DNA of 7,647 bases from Rubrobacter sp. (GTDB lineage Bacteria > Actinomycetota > Rubrobacteria > Rubrobacterales > Rubrobacteraceae), in the NCBI GenBank assembly GCA_020253895.1, contig JADDKG010000249.1, positions 1 through 7,647 on the forward strand, read 5' to 3'. Position numbers and translations under genes: made by a program. Each line of letters begins with the position of its first letter. Within the stretch, counting starts at the first letter, position 1. This document shows, in pieces, positions 1 to 5,930 of the stretch. The notes under the pieces are model-generated. The model saw only the letters and a list, made by a program, of their open reading frames with translations, was not told where the DNA came from and made no database searches.

Positions 1-2
1 AC

Positions 3-80
3 GAGCTTGCCGAGAGGGTGTGCCGGGTGTTTGGGTGTCCCCATTACGAGCATCTCACCGTCCCACAAAATGTCGCCTGA
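3..80 (+). other. Possible C-terminal tail of an upstream gene, otherwise unassigned leader
   Basis: The third frame is open from the window edge to a TGA at 78-80 and reads as 25 residues that look protein-like, beginning ELAERVCRVF. Third-position GC is lower here than in the clear genes nearby. I do not recognise a family. It could be the last part of a gene cut by the window edge or simple non-coding leader before the sigma-factor gene. Nothing else convincing is seen in positions 1-133 apart from a short ACCC-TTC-GGGT hairpin at 95-105. Confidence 0.2.
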
Positions 81-133
81 TCGTGCACTAGGTTACCCTT
101 CGGGTGAAACTTCTCGTACCTCCCGGTTGTTAT

Positions 134-703
134 ATGGTTATGGGCGGCAGAGGGCGCAACGGCCGGGCGCGGGGCTGCGGTCTTGCGGAGCGGATCGCCG
201 GCGGGGATCCGCTCGCCGTCCGGGAGCTCGTCGAGCGCCACTACGCGGAGCTCTACCGGTACGCGTTCGCCATGCTGCGACACCGGGCCGCCTCCGAGGA
301 CGCGGTACACGACGCCCTCGTCCGGGCGCTCGAGGCCCTGGGCAGGTACCCTGAGGAGCGCATCCGCGGGATGGCTCTGCGGCCGTGGCTCTACAGGATC
401 ACGCTGAACACCGTGCGCAACCGGCTCAGGGCGCGCGGCAGGGAGACCTCCCTCGACGGGGTGCGCCCGGGATCCGAGTCGCGGGGGGACCCCGAAGGGG
501 CGATGGACGCCCTCGCGGCGCTGCGGCGCCTCCCCGAGCGGCAGCGGGTCGCCGTGGCCCTGCGGTACATGCAGGATCTGCCGTACGCGGAGATCTCCGC
601 CGCCACCGGCTGGCCCGAGGGAACGGTGAAGACCCTCGTGCGCCGCGGCCTCAGCCGCCTGCGGGCGGAGCTGGACGGAGAAGGAAGAGGAGGAGCGTCA
701 TGA
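134..703 (+). CDS. ECF-type sigma-70 family RNA polymerase sigma factor
   Basis: This small two-domain sigma factor should direct core RNA polymerase to a dedicated promoter set. Counting from the ATG at 134 (189 aa), sigma region 2 spans about residues 25-105, with ELVERHYAELYRYAF and the promoter-melting segment RPWLYRITLNTVRNRLR. A short acidic/Gly-rich linker follows. Region 4 spans about 127-180 and contains LPERQRVAVALRYMQDLPY and the helix-turn-helix WPEGTVKTLVRRGLSRLR. There is no region 1.1 or region 3, as expected for ECF sigma factors, and the length is typical. The start is uncertain: GTG at 104, ATG at 134 and ATG at 140 are all in frame and none has a good Shine-Dalgarno. The stop overlaps the next ATG (ATGA, 700-703), so the downstream alkylation-repair gene is translationally coupled. 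That slot normally holds an anti-sigma factor, and none is visible here. The family call is secure; the signal and regulon are unknown. Confidence 0.93.
   Translation: MVMGGRGRNGRARGCGLAERIAGGDPLAVRELVERHYAELYRYAFAMLRHRAASEDAVHDALVRALEALGRYPEERIRGMALRPWLYRITLNTVRNRLRARGRETSLDGVRPGSESRGDPEGAMDALAALRRLPERQRVAVALRYMQDLPYAEISAATGWPEGTVKTLVRRGLSRLRAELDGEGRGGAS
688..693 (+). promoter_or_regulatory. Shine-Dalgarno fixing the methyltransferase start
   Basis: A perfect AGGAGG lies inside the last codons of the sigma-factor gene, 6 bases before the ATG at 700. It selects this start over the much longer open frame that continues upstream, which is only a shadow of the sigma gene. Confidence 0.85.
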
Positions 704-1464
704 GCAAGATGGCCGGTAACACGCTGCGCGAGGCCGGAGAGGGCATCTCGCCCGGGCGGGACCTCGGGCCCCTCGTCGAGCGCGTGCTGGAGGAGGGTGC
801 GGACGTCTTCTTCCGGGTGGACTCCCCGCTCGGCCCGGTCTTCGTGGCGGCGGGGAGCCGGGGGGTGACCTGCGTCGACCGGGCCGGGATCCCGGAGGAC
901 TTCGTCCGCCGCTACCGCGAGCGCTTCGGCCGGCTGCTCGTTCCGGCCGGGGAGCGGGAGGGCGGGTTCGTCCGCCGGGTGGCCGCGGCGCTCGCCGGGC
1001 GGCGGGTGGAGGTGCCGCTGGACCTGGAGCGGATGACCCCCTTCCAGCGGCGGGTCATGCGGGTCGTCCGGGGGATACCGCGGGGCGAGGTGCGCCCGTA
1101 CGGATGGGTCGCCCGCGAGGCGGGAAGCCCCGGCGCCTCCCGGGCGGTGGGCAACGTGATGGCCAGGAACCCGGTGCCGCTGCTGGTGCCCTGCCACCGG
1201 GTGGTCCGCAACGACGGCACCCCCGGCAACTACGGCTTCTCCCCGCAGGAGAAGGTGCGTCTGCTGCGGGAGGAGGGGGTGCCGCTGGAGGAGCTCTCCG
1301 GCTCCCCCTACGCCGCCACCCCGACCACCGGCGTCTTCTGCCACGCCACCTGCCGCCACGCCCGCAGGATCCAACCGGAGAACCGCATCCCCTTCCGTAG
1401 CCCCGCCGACGCCCTGGATGCGGGCTTCAGGCCCTGCCGGGTGTGCCGGCCCGCGGCGGTATGA
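700..1464 (+). CDS. O6-alkylguanine-DNA methyltransferase fused to a C-terminal Ada-type Cys4 domain
   Basis: The protein is 254 aa. It should repair O6-alkylguanine (and possibly O4-alkylthymine) in DNA by irreversible transfer of the alkyl group to its own cysteine. Residues 36-105 form the N-terminal MGMT ribonuclease-like domain. Residues 112-196 are the winged-helix catalytic domain, with IPRGEVRPYGWVA, the arginine-finger region ASRAVGNVMARNP (Arg148) and the acceptor motif LVPCHRVV (Cys165). Residues 209-251 then resemble the zinc domain of E. coli Ada: TTGVFCHATC (Cys214, Cys218) and AGFRPCRVC (Cys246, Cys249). The spacing C-x3-C-x27-C-x2-C is close to Ada Cys38/42/69/72, in which Cys38 accepts methyl from phosphotriesters. 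In Ada this domain is N-terminal and followed by an AraC-type helix-turn-helix; here it is C-terminal, lacks its first helices and has no AraC domain. About 35 residues precede the MGMT fold. ATGA overlaps join it to both neighbours. Repair activity is well supported; phosphotriester sensing is inferred. Confidence 0.93.
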   Translation: MSKMAGNTLREAGEGISPGRDLGPLVERVLEEGADVFFRVDSPLGPVFVAAGSRGVTCVDRAGIPEDFVRRYRERFGRLLVPAGEREGGFVRRVAAALAGRRVEVPLDLERMTPFQRRVMRVVRGIPRGEVRPYGWVAREAGSPGASRAVGNVMARNPVPLLVPCHRVVRNDGTPGNYGFSPQEKVRLLREEGVPLEELSGSPYAATPTTGVFCHATCRHARRIQPENRIPFRSPADALDAGFRPCRVCRPAAV

Positions 1465-2354
1465 GCCCCAAAGACCTGGGGGCGCTCCTGGTGCTCGGGG
1501 CGCTCTGGGGCGGCTCGTTTACTTTTATCCGGGTTGCGGCGCCCGAGCTGGGACCGCTCCTCCTCATGGAGCTGCGGGTGCTCCTGGCCACCGCGGTGCT
1601 CGCCGCCGGAGCCCTCCTGGTCGCGGGCTGGAGGAGCGGGCTGTTCCGCCGGTGGAGGGGCTTCCTGATCCTGGGTACCCTGAACGCCGCGATCCCCTTC
1701 ACCCTCATCGCCGCCTCCGAGATGCGGCTGACCGCCTCCCTCGCGGCGATCCTCAACTCCACCACCCCCCTGTTCGGGGCGCTGGTGGCGGCGATCTGGA
1801 TGGGCGAGCGCCTCGGCCGGGGAGCGGTCGCGGGGCTGTTCCTGGGGGTGGCCGGGGTGGCCGTGCTGGTCGGCTGGAGCCCCCTGCCGGTGGACGCCGG
1901 GGTGCTGCTGGCCGTGGCGGCCTCGCTCGCCGCCTCGCTGTTCTACGGCGTCGGGAGCGTCTACGCCAAGCTGAACTTCTCGGGCCTCCCGGCCCCCGCC
2001 ATGGCCATCGGCCAGCTGGGAGGCGCCTCCGCCGTGCTCCTGCTCCCCGCGGCCGCCACCATCCCTCCGTCCCTCCCCGGACGGGCCGCGGTCCTCTCGG
2101 TCCTGGCCCTCGCCCTGCTCTCCACCGCCGCCGCCTACCTGCTCTACTTCCGGCTGCTCGACAGCGTCGGTCCCACCCGCACCCTCACCGTGACCTTCCT
2201 CGTGCCCGCCTTCGGGGTGCTCTTCGGGGCCGTCTTCCTGGACGAGCACCTCGGCGCGGGCTCCCTCGCCGGGGTTGCCCTGATCCTCGCCAGCCTCCTC
2301 CTGGTCACCGGCCTCCTGCCAACCCGCTCCAAAAGAAAGGGCGCCAGCCCGTAG
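1461..2354 (+). CDS. EamA/DMT-superfamily 10-helix transporter
   Basis: This is a cytoplasmic-membrane protein of 297 aa, the normal length for the drug/metabolite transporter superfamily. About ten hydrophobic segments are visible (roughly residues 7-24, 34-55, 68-86, 94-113, 121-138, 146-165, 180-197, 210-230, 243-260 and 266-286), arranged as two EamA repeats. Family signatures are LGALWGGSFTFIRVAAPELG near the start, LNAAIPFTLIAASE, LNSTTPLFGALVA with MGERLG after helix 4, and in the second repeat FLVPAFGVLFGAVFLDEHLG. Such proteins usually export metabolites, amino acids or drugs; the substrate cannot be read from the sequence. The ATG at 1461 is preferred over the in-frame GTG at 1443 because it forms an ATGA overlap with the methyltransferase stop (1462-1464). 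No strong Shine-Dalgarno precedes it, so expression probably depends on translational reinitiation. A basic tail (RSKRK) ends the protein. Its place in the sigma/alkylation operon suggests efflux of a damaging compound, but that is inference. Confidence 0.92.
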   Translation: MSPKDLGALLVLGALWGGSFTFIRVAAPELGPLLLMELRVLLATAVLAAGALLVAGWRSGLFRRWRGFLILGTLNAAIPFTLIAASEMRLTASLAAILNSTTPLFGALVAAIWMGERLGRGAVAGLFLGVAGVAVLVGWSPLPVDAGVLLAVAASLAASLFYGVGSVYAKLNFSGLPAPAMAIGQLGGASAVLLLPAAATIPPSLPGRAAVLSVLALALLSTAAAYLLYFRLLDSVGPTRTLTVTFLVPAFGVLFGAVFLDEHLGAGSLAGVALILASLLLVTGLLPTRSKRKGASP

Positions 2355-2380
2355 ACTCGGGCGGCGCTTACTGTAAAAAT
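2352..2380 (+). promoter_or_regulatory. Candidate promoter for the oxidoreductase gene, possibly leaderless
   Basis: TAGACT (2352-2357, which includes the stop codon of the exporter gene) resembles a -35 box at 4 of 6 positions. After a 17-base spacer comes AAAAAT (2375-2380), or TAAAAA one base earlier, as a -10 box. Transcription would then begin at about 2386-2387, exactly at the ATG at 2387, giving a leaderless mRNA. This fits the lack of a good Shine-Dalgarno before that ATG. The A-rich run stands out in a GC-rich setting. This is inferred from sequence only. Confidence 0.45.
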
Positions 2381-2384
2381 ACAG
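2371..2384. promoter_or_regulatory. Palindrome CTGTA-AAAA-TACAG before the oxidoreductase start
   Basis: The two 5-base arms are perfect inverted repeats around an AAAA centre, ending two bases before the ATG at 2387 and overlapping the predicted -10 box. This is where a repressor would block initiation. The arms are short, so chance cannot be excluded; no cognate regulator gene is adjacent. Confidence 0.4.
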
Positions 2385-2386
2385 GC

Positions 2387-3772
2387 ATGCAGGATTACTC
2401 GCGCGTGAGCTACTGGCTCGAGACGGCAGCGGACGATCTCCGTCCCCGCCCGGCGCTGGAAGGCTCCTGCGAGGCGGACGTGGCCGTGCTTGGGGCGGGC
2501 TACACCGGGCTGTGGACGGCGTACTACCTGCTGAGGCGGGACCCCGGCCTCCGGGTGGTGTTGCTGGAGAAGGAGATCTCCGGCTTTGGCGCCTCGGGGC
2601 GCAACGGGGCGTGGTGCTCCCCCTCGATGTCGGTGACCGCTCCCGAGCTCGCCCGGCGCTACGGGCGCGAGGCCGCCTCTCGGATGCTGCGGGCGGTGCG
2701 GGACTCCATAGACGAGATCGACCGTGCGGCCCGGGAGGAGGGGCTGGACATCGGGTTCCGGAAGGGCGGCGTACTGCGGGTCGCCCGGGGCCGTCACGAG
2801 CTTCCCGCCGTCCGGGCCTCCTACGAGGGGCTGGCGGCCCTCGGGCTCGCCGGGGGCTGCAGGCTGCTCTCCGCCGCGGAGCTGGAGGAAAGGGTGCGGG
2901 TTGCCGGGGCCGAAGGGGCCTTCTTCGATCCGCAGGGGGCGGTGATACACCCCGGGAGGCTCGTGCGGGGGCTCGCCCGGGCCGTGGAGCGGCGGGGGGG
3001 CGTCATCTACGAGCGGACCGCGGTCGAGGACTTCCGGCCGGGGAAGCGCCCGGTGCTCGTGACGGGGCGTGGTGAGGTACGCGCCCGGGTCGTCGTTCTC
3101 GCCGGGGAGGCCTATCTTGCGCGGCTGCGCAGGACCCGCCGGCAGGTGCTCCCCATCTACTCCCTCATCGTCCTCACCGAGCCGCTCTCCCGGGAGCGGT
3201 GGGAGGAGATCGGCTGGGGGAGGCATGAGTGCCTCTCCTCCTGCCGGCTCTCGGTGGACTACCTCTCGCGCACGGAGGACGGGAGGATACTCTTCGGCGG
3301 ACGGGGCGCCCCCTACCACTTCGGCTCGGCCATCCGGGACGAGTACGACCGAGACGAGGCCACGCACGCGATGCTCCGCCGGAGCCTCGTGGACTGGTTC
3401 CCCTCGCTGCGCGGGGTGGGCTTCACCCACGCCTGGGGAGGGCCCATCGGGGTCAAGCGCGACTGGATGCCGACCGCTGCCTACGATCCCTCCAGCGGGG
3501 TGGCGGCGGCCTACGGGTACGCGGGACAGGGGGTGGCGGTGAGCAACCTGGCGGGCCGGATCCTCGCATCCCTCATCACCGGCGAGGATGAAGAGCGGCT
3601 TCGGGATCTGCCGGTGGTCAACCACCGCTCGCGCAGCTGGGAGCCTGAGCCGTTGCGGTGGCTCGCCGTCCGCTACATCCAGCACGCCCTCGCCCGGCTG
3701 GACGAGAGGGGCAGGCGTACCGGGCGGCCCCCCACGGGGCGGAGCCTCGCCGAGCGGCTCTCGCGGCACTGA
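2387..3772 (+). CDS. DAO-family FAD-dependent oxidoreductase, gamma-glutamylputrescine oxidase-like
   Basis: This 461-aa cytoplasmic flavoenzyme probably oxidises an amine or secondary amino group with O2 or another acceptor, releasing an aldehyde. The N-terminus fits the PuuB/OrdL branch of the D-amino-acid-oxidase fold: SYWLETA, then LRPRPALEG, then the FAD dinucleotide motif VLGAGYTG (GxGxxG at 36-41), Glu61 ending the second strand, and GFGASGRNGAWCS (67-78). The C-terminal FAD-contact segments are HAWGGPIGVKRDWMP (348-362) and GYAGQGVAVSNLAGRILASL (377-396). A tail rich in Trp and Arg (WEPEPLRWL, 418-426) follows, ending in a basic stretch. The length is normal for the family. ATG 2387 is chosen because the conserved N-terminus begins there; the open frame further upstream only shadows the exporter gene. 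An aldehyde dehydrogenase gene follows after 42 bases, fitting a polyamine or amine degradation step. The substrate is not determinable; sarcosine/glycine-type oxidation is an alternative. Confidence 0.9.
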   Translation: MQDYSRVSYWLETAADDLRPRPALEGSCEADVAVLGAGYTGLWTAYYLLRRDPGLRVVLLEKEISGFGASGRNGAWCSPSMSVTAPELARRYGREAASRMLRAVRDSIDEIDRAAREEGLDIGFRKGGVLRVARGRHELPAVRASYEGLAALGLAGGCRLLSAAELEERVRVAGAEGAFFDPQGAVIHPGRLVRGLARAVERRGGVIYERTAVEDFRPGKRPVLVTGRGEVRARVVVLAGEAYLARLRRTRRQVLPIYSLIVLTEPLSRERWEEIGWGRHECLSSCRLSVDYLSRTEDGRILFGGRGAPYHFGSAIRDEYDRDEATHAMLRRSLVDWFPSLRGVGFTHAWGGPIGVKRDWMPTAAYDPSSGVAAAYGYAGQGVAVSNLAGRILASLITGEDEERLRDLPVVNHRSRSWEPEPLRWLAVRYIQHALARLDERGRRTGRPPTGRSLAERLSRH

Positions 3773-3800
3773 GCCTGCCGCAAAAGAGGAGCGTAAGGAA

Positions 3801-3809
3801 AGGAGGAGG
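3801..3809 (+). promoter_or_regulatory. Shine-Dalgarno that decides a TTG start
   Basis: AGGAGGAGG ends 5 bases before TTG at 3815. No ATG is available in frame nearby, and the GTG at 3824 is too far away (14 bases), so the ribosome site points to TTG as the start of the aldehyde dehydrogenase. Confidence 0.8.
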
Positions 3810-3814
3810 TCTTC

Positions 3815-5275
3815 TTGGAAGGGGTGCGGGTGCTCGAGAACTTTATCGGCGGCGAATGGGTGGAGGCCGGTGGGGAGCGGGTCCGGGAGATCCTCTCCCC
3901 GGCAACCGGCGAGAGGATCGCAGAGGCACCCGACGCCTCCCCCGAGGACGTCAACCGGGCGGCCCGGGCGGCGCGGGAGGCCCAGCCGAGGTGGGCAGCG
4001 CTCTCGGCCTGGGAGCGGGCGGAGATCTGCCACGCCGTGGCCGGCCTCCTGGAGGAGCGCAAGGAAGAGCTGGCCCGCCAGCTCTCTCTGGAGCAGGGCA
4101 AGCCCTACCGCTCCGAGGCCATCCCGGACATCGAGGAGACCGCGGAGAACTTCCGGGTAGCGGCAGAGGACGTAAAGCGGCTGGAGACCGCCGTCATCCC
4201 CTCGCAGGACCCGAACAAGCGGATCCTCACCTTCCGCGAGCCCAACGGGGTCTACGCCTGCATCACCCCGTGGAACTTCCCAACGGTAATCCCCTCGGAG
4301 CTCATCGCCCCGGCCATCGCCGCCGGAAACACGGTGGTCGCCAAGCCCTCGGAGTGGACCCCCCTCGCGATGGCGAACCTCGTGCAGACGATGGCCGACG
4401 CCGGGCTGCCGGAGGGCGTGGTCAACCTGATCTACGGCGCGGGGGAGGTCGGTGAGCGCCTGGTGACCCACCCGGACGTGGACTGCATAGCCTTCGTGGG
4501 TTCCCACCTGACGGCGGAGAGGATCGTCCGGGCCGCCGGCCTGAGGCGCACCCTCATAGAGGCCAGCGGCAACGGGCCGGTCATCGTGTGCGCCGACGCC
4601 GACCTCCGGCGTGCGGCAAGGGGCGCGGTCTTCGGCGGCTTCTACTGCTCCGGGCAGGTCTGCTGCGCCACGGAGCGGGTTCTGGTAGACCGTGAGGTGC
4701 ACGAGGAGTTCCTGCAGGCCGTGGTGGAGGAGGCCCGCTCGTGGAAGCTCGGGGACCCCTTCGAGGAGGACACCCTCGTCGGGCCGATGAACAACGAGCC
4801 TACCGCCGCGAAGATGGACTGCCACCTGGAGGACGCCGTGGCGAAGGGGGCCAGCGTAATCCTCGGCGGAAGCCGGGAGGAGGGCCGGCCCACCAACCTC
4901 TACTACAGGCCCACCGTGGTGGACAACGTGGGGACCGACACCCTCATCAACCGCGACGAGACCTTCGGCCCCATCGTGCCCCTCATCCCCGTCTCCGGCG
5001 ACGAGGAGGCCCTCGCCGTGGCCAACGACTCGCACCTGGGGCTGCAGGCGGCGGTCTACACCTCGAGCCTCAAGCGGGCCTTCGGGTACCTGCGCAGCCT
5101 GCGGGTGGGGAACGTCGTGATAAACGACTCCACCGACTACTGGGAGGCCCTGGAGCCCTTCGGCGGTGCCGCCGGAACCCGCACGGGCTGGGGGAGGGTT
5201 GGCGGCCGCTACAGCCTGCTGGAGATGACGGACCTGAAGACGGTGGTGCTGGACTTCGGCGCCCTGGAGGGCTAG
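3815..5275 (+). CDS. NAD(P)-dependent aldehyde dehydrogenase family protein
   Basis: The protein is 486 aa, full length for the ALDH superfamily, and should oxidise an aldehyde to a carboxylic acid in the cytoplasm. Visible signatures are LENFIGGEWVEAG and SPATGE at the N-terminus; the oxyanion Asn in TPWNFP (Asn154); the cofactor Lys in VAKPSEWTPLA (Lys177); AFVGS (226-230) in the Rossmann loop; the general-base Glu249 in LIEASGNGP; the nucleophile Cys283 in SGQVCCATER; and ETFGPIVP (382-389). The C-terminal PFGG (448-451) is followed by GAAGTRTGWGRVGGRYSLLE instead of the common SGxGRE form. The usual ELGGK is EASGN here and the position after the catalytic Cys is a second Cys, so the substrate class differs from well-known SSADH/BADH enzymes. 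It probably acts on the aldehyde made by the preceding flavoenzyme (inference from the 42-base spacing). The TAG stop lies in CTAG, shared with the opposite-strand gene. Confidence 0.94.
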   Translation: MEGVRVLENFIGGEWVEAGGERVREILSPATGERIAEAPDASPEDVNRAARAAREAQPRWAALSAWERAEICHAVAGLLEERKEELARQLSLEQGKPYRSEAIPDIEETAENFRVAAEDVKRLETAVIPSQDPNKRILTFREPNGVYACITPWNFPTVIPSELIAPAIAAGNTVVAKPSEWTPLAMANLVQTMADAGLPEGVVNLIYGAGEVGERLVTHPDVDCIAFVGSHLTAERIVRAAGLRRTLIEASGNGPVIVCADADLRRAARGAVFGGFYCSGQVCCATERVLVDREVHEEFLQAVVEEARSWKLGDPFEEDTLVGPMNNEPTAAKMDCHLEDAVAKGASVILGGSREEGRPTNLYYRPTVVDNVGTDTLINRDETFGPIVPLIPVSGDEEALAVANDSHLGLQAAVYTSSLKRAFGYLRSLRVGNVVINDSTDYWEALEPFGGAAGTRTGWGRVGGRYSLLEMTDLKTVVLDFGALEG

Positions 5276-5929
5276 GCTCCCTCCGGCAGAACCACGAGCG
5301 CCGCCACCCCGCCGGGGACGCTCGCTATCTCGCGCAACTCTCCACCCCGGAGCCTGCACACCCTCCCGTCGCCGAAGCCCACGTACAGGCTCCCGGCCTC
5401 CCCGGAGGCTGTAGCCAGCGCGTAGGGGAAAGCGGGGAGATCCTCGAGCAGCGCCTCCCACCGTGCGCCCCGCCGGACGTAGATCGCGGCCCCGGAGAAC
5501 CCTCTCCCGTGGGCCCTGCCCGGCCCGCTGGCGGCGGAGAGGTAGACGAGGCCTGGGTCCTCCGGGGCTACGGCGAGCCCCCAGGCGTAGCGGTGCCGGA
5601 GACCCTCGTTCCTGACCTCCCAGTTATCCCCGAAGCTCCGGCTCTCGGCGAAGCCTCCCCCCTCCCGCCTCGTAGGCCAGCCCGGGGGCCGCCGGGTGGG
5701 CGGCCAGCGCGTGGCAGTCGGCGAGGGCTCCGGGACGCCGGTCCTGCCAGCTCCGGCCGCCGTCGGTGCTCCTGAAGACGCCCTCGTCGCCGGTTCCGGC
5801 GTAGACAAGGTCCGGGTCCTCCGGGTCCACCGCGAGGCAGCCCGCTCCCACGCCCTCCAGCGAGAGCCCGGCCCGCCCGCCGCGGATGGCGGCGAAGGCC
5901 CCCGCCCCGGCGGCGTACAGCCCCGCCAC
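5272..5929 (-). pseudogene. BNR/Asp-box repeat protein, interrupted by a one-base frameshift
   Basis: The gene reads from GTG 5929 in one frame to about position 5657, then continues in another frame to TAG at 5274-5272. The first part ends in LADCHALAAHPAAPGLAYEAGGG and the second resumes with GFAESRSFGDNWEVRNEG. Removing one G from the G6 run (5657-5662; C6 on the + strand) joins them into a seamless 218-residue protein. An Asp-box, STDGGRSW (54-61), and a degenerate one (SRSFGDNW), with repeated DPEDP-LVY and EDPGLVYLS strands, mark a sialidase/YVTN-like beta-propeller of the kind that is usually not a true sialidase. At 218 aa it would be shorter than a full propeller. No signal peptide is seen. 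A GGGAGG sits 6 bases before the GTG, which lies one base after the HAD stop. It may be a genuine frameshift mutant, a sequencing error in a homopolymer, or a slippage site. Function unknown. Confidence 0.78.
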
Positions 5930-5930
5930 C

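Noticed and set aside
95..105. Hairpin ACCC-TTC-GGGT before the sigma gene
   Set aside because: The stem has only four pairs and no supporting context; hairpins this small are expected by chance in GC-rich DNA.
105..135. TGAAAC with TTATAT as a promoter for the sigma gene, possibly autoregulated
   Set aside because: The spacing is 19 bases and the -10 would overlap the candidate start codons, so the evidence is too weak to list.
391..1374. Long minus-strand open frame opposite the sigma and methyltransferase genes
   Set aside because: It has biased composition and no recognisable motif, while the + strand carries clear catalytic motifs through the same bases.
1418..2386. N-terminal extension of the oxidoreductase frame over the exporter gene
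   Set aside because: The extension reads as Arg/Pro/Gly-rich shadow sequence and the conserved DAO N-terminus begins just after ATG 2387.
2144..5461. A 1105-codon open frame on the minus strand opposite the oxidoreductase and dehydrogenase genes
   Set aside because: Its protein is low-complexity, rich in Pro, Gly, Arg and His, and shows no family motif. It mirrors the third-position GC of the real + strand genes, which removes stop codons from the complementary frame.
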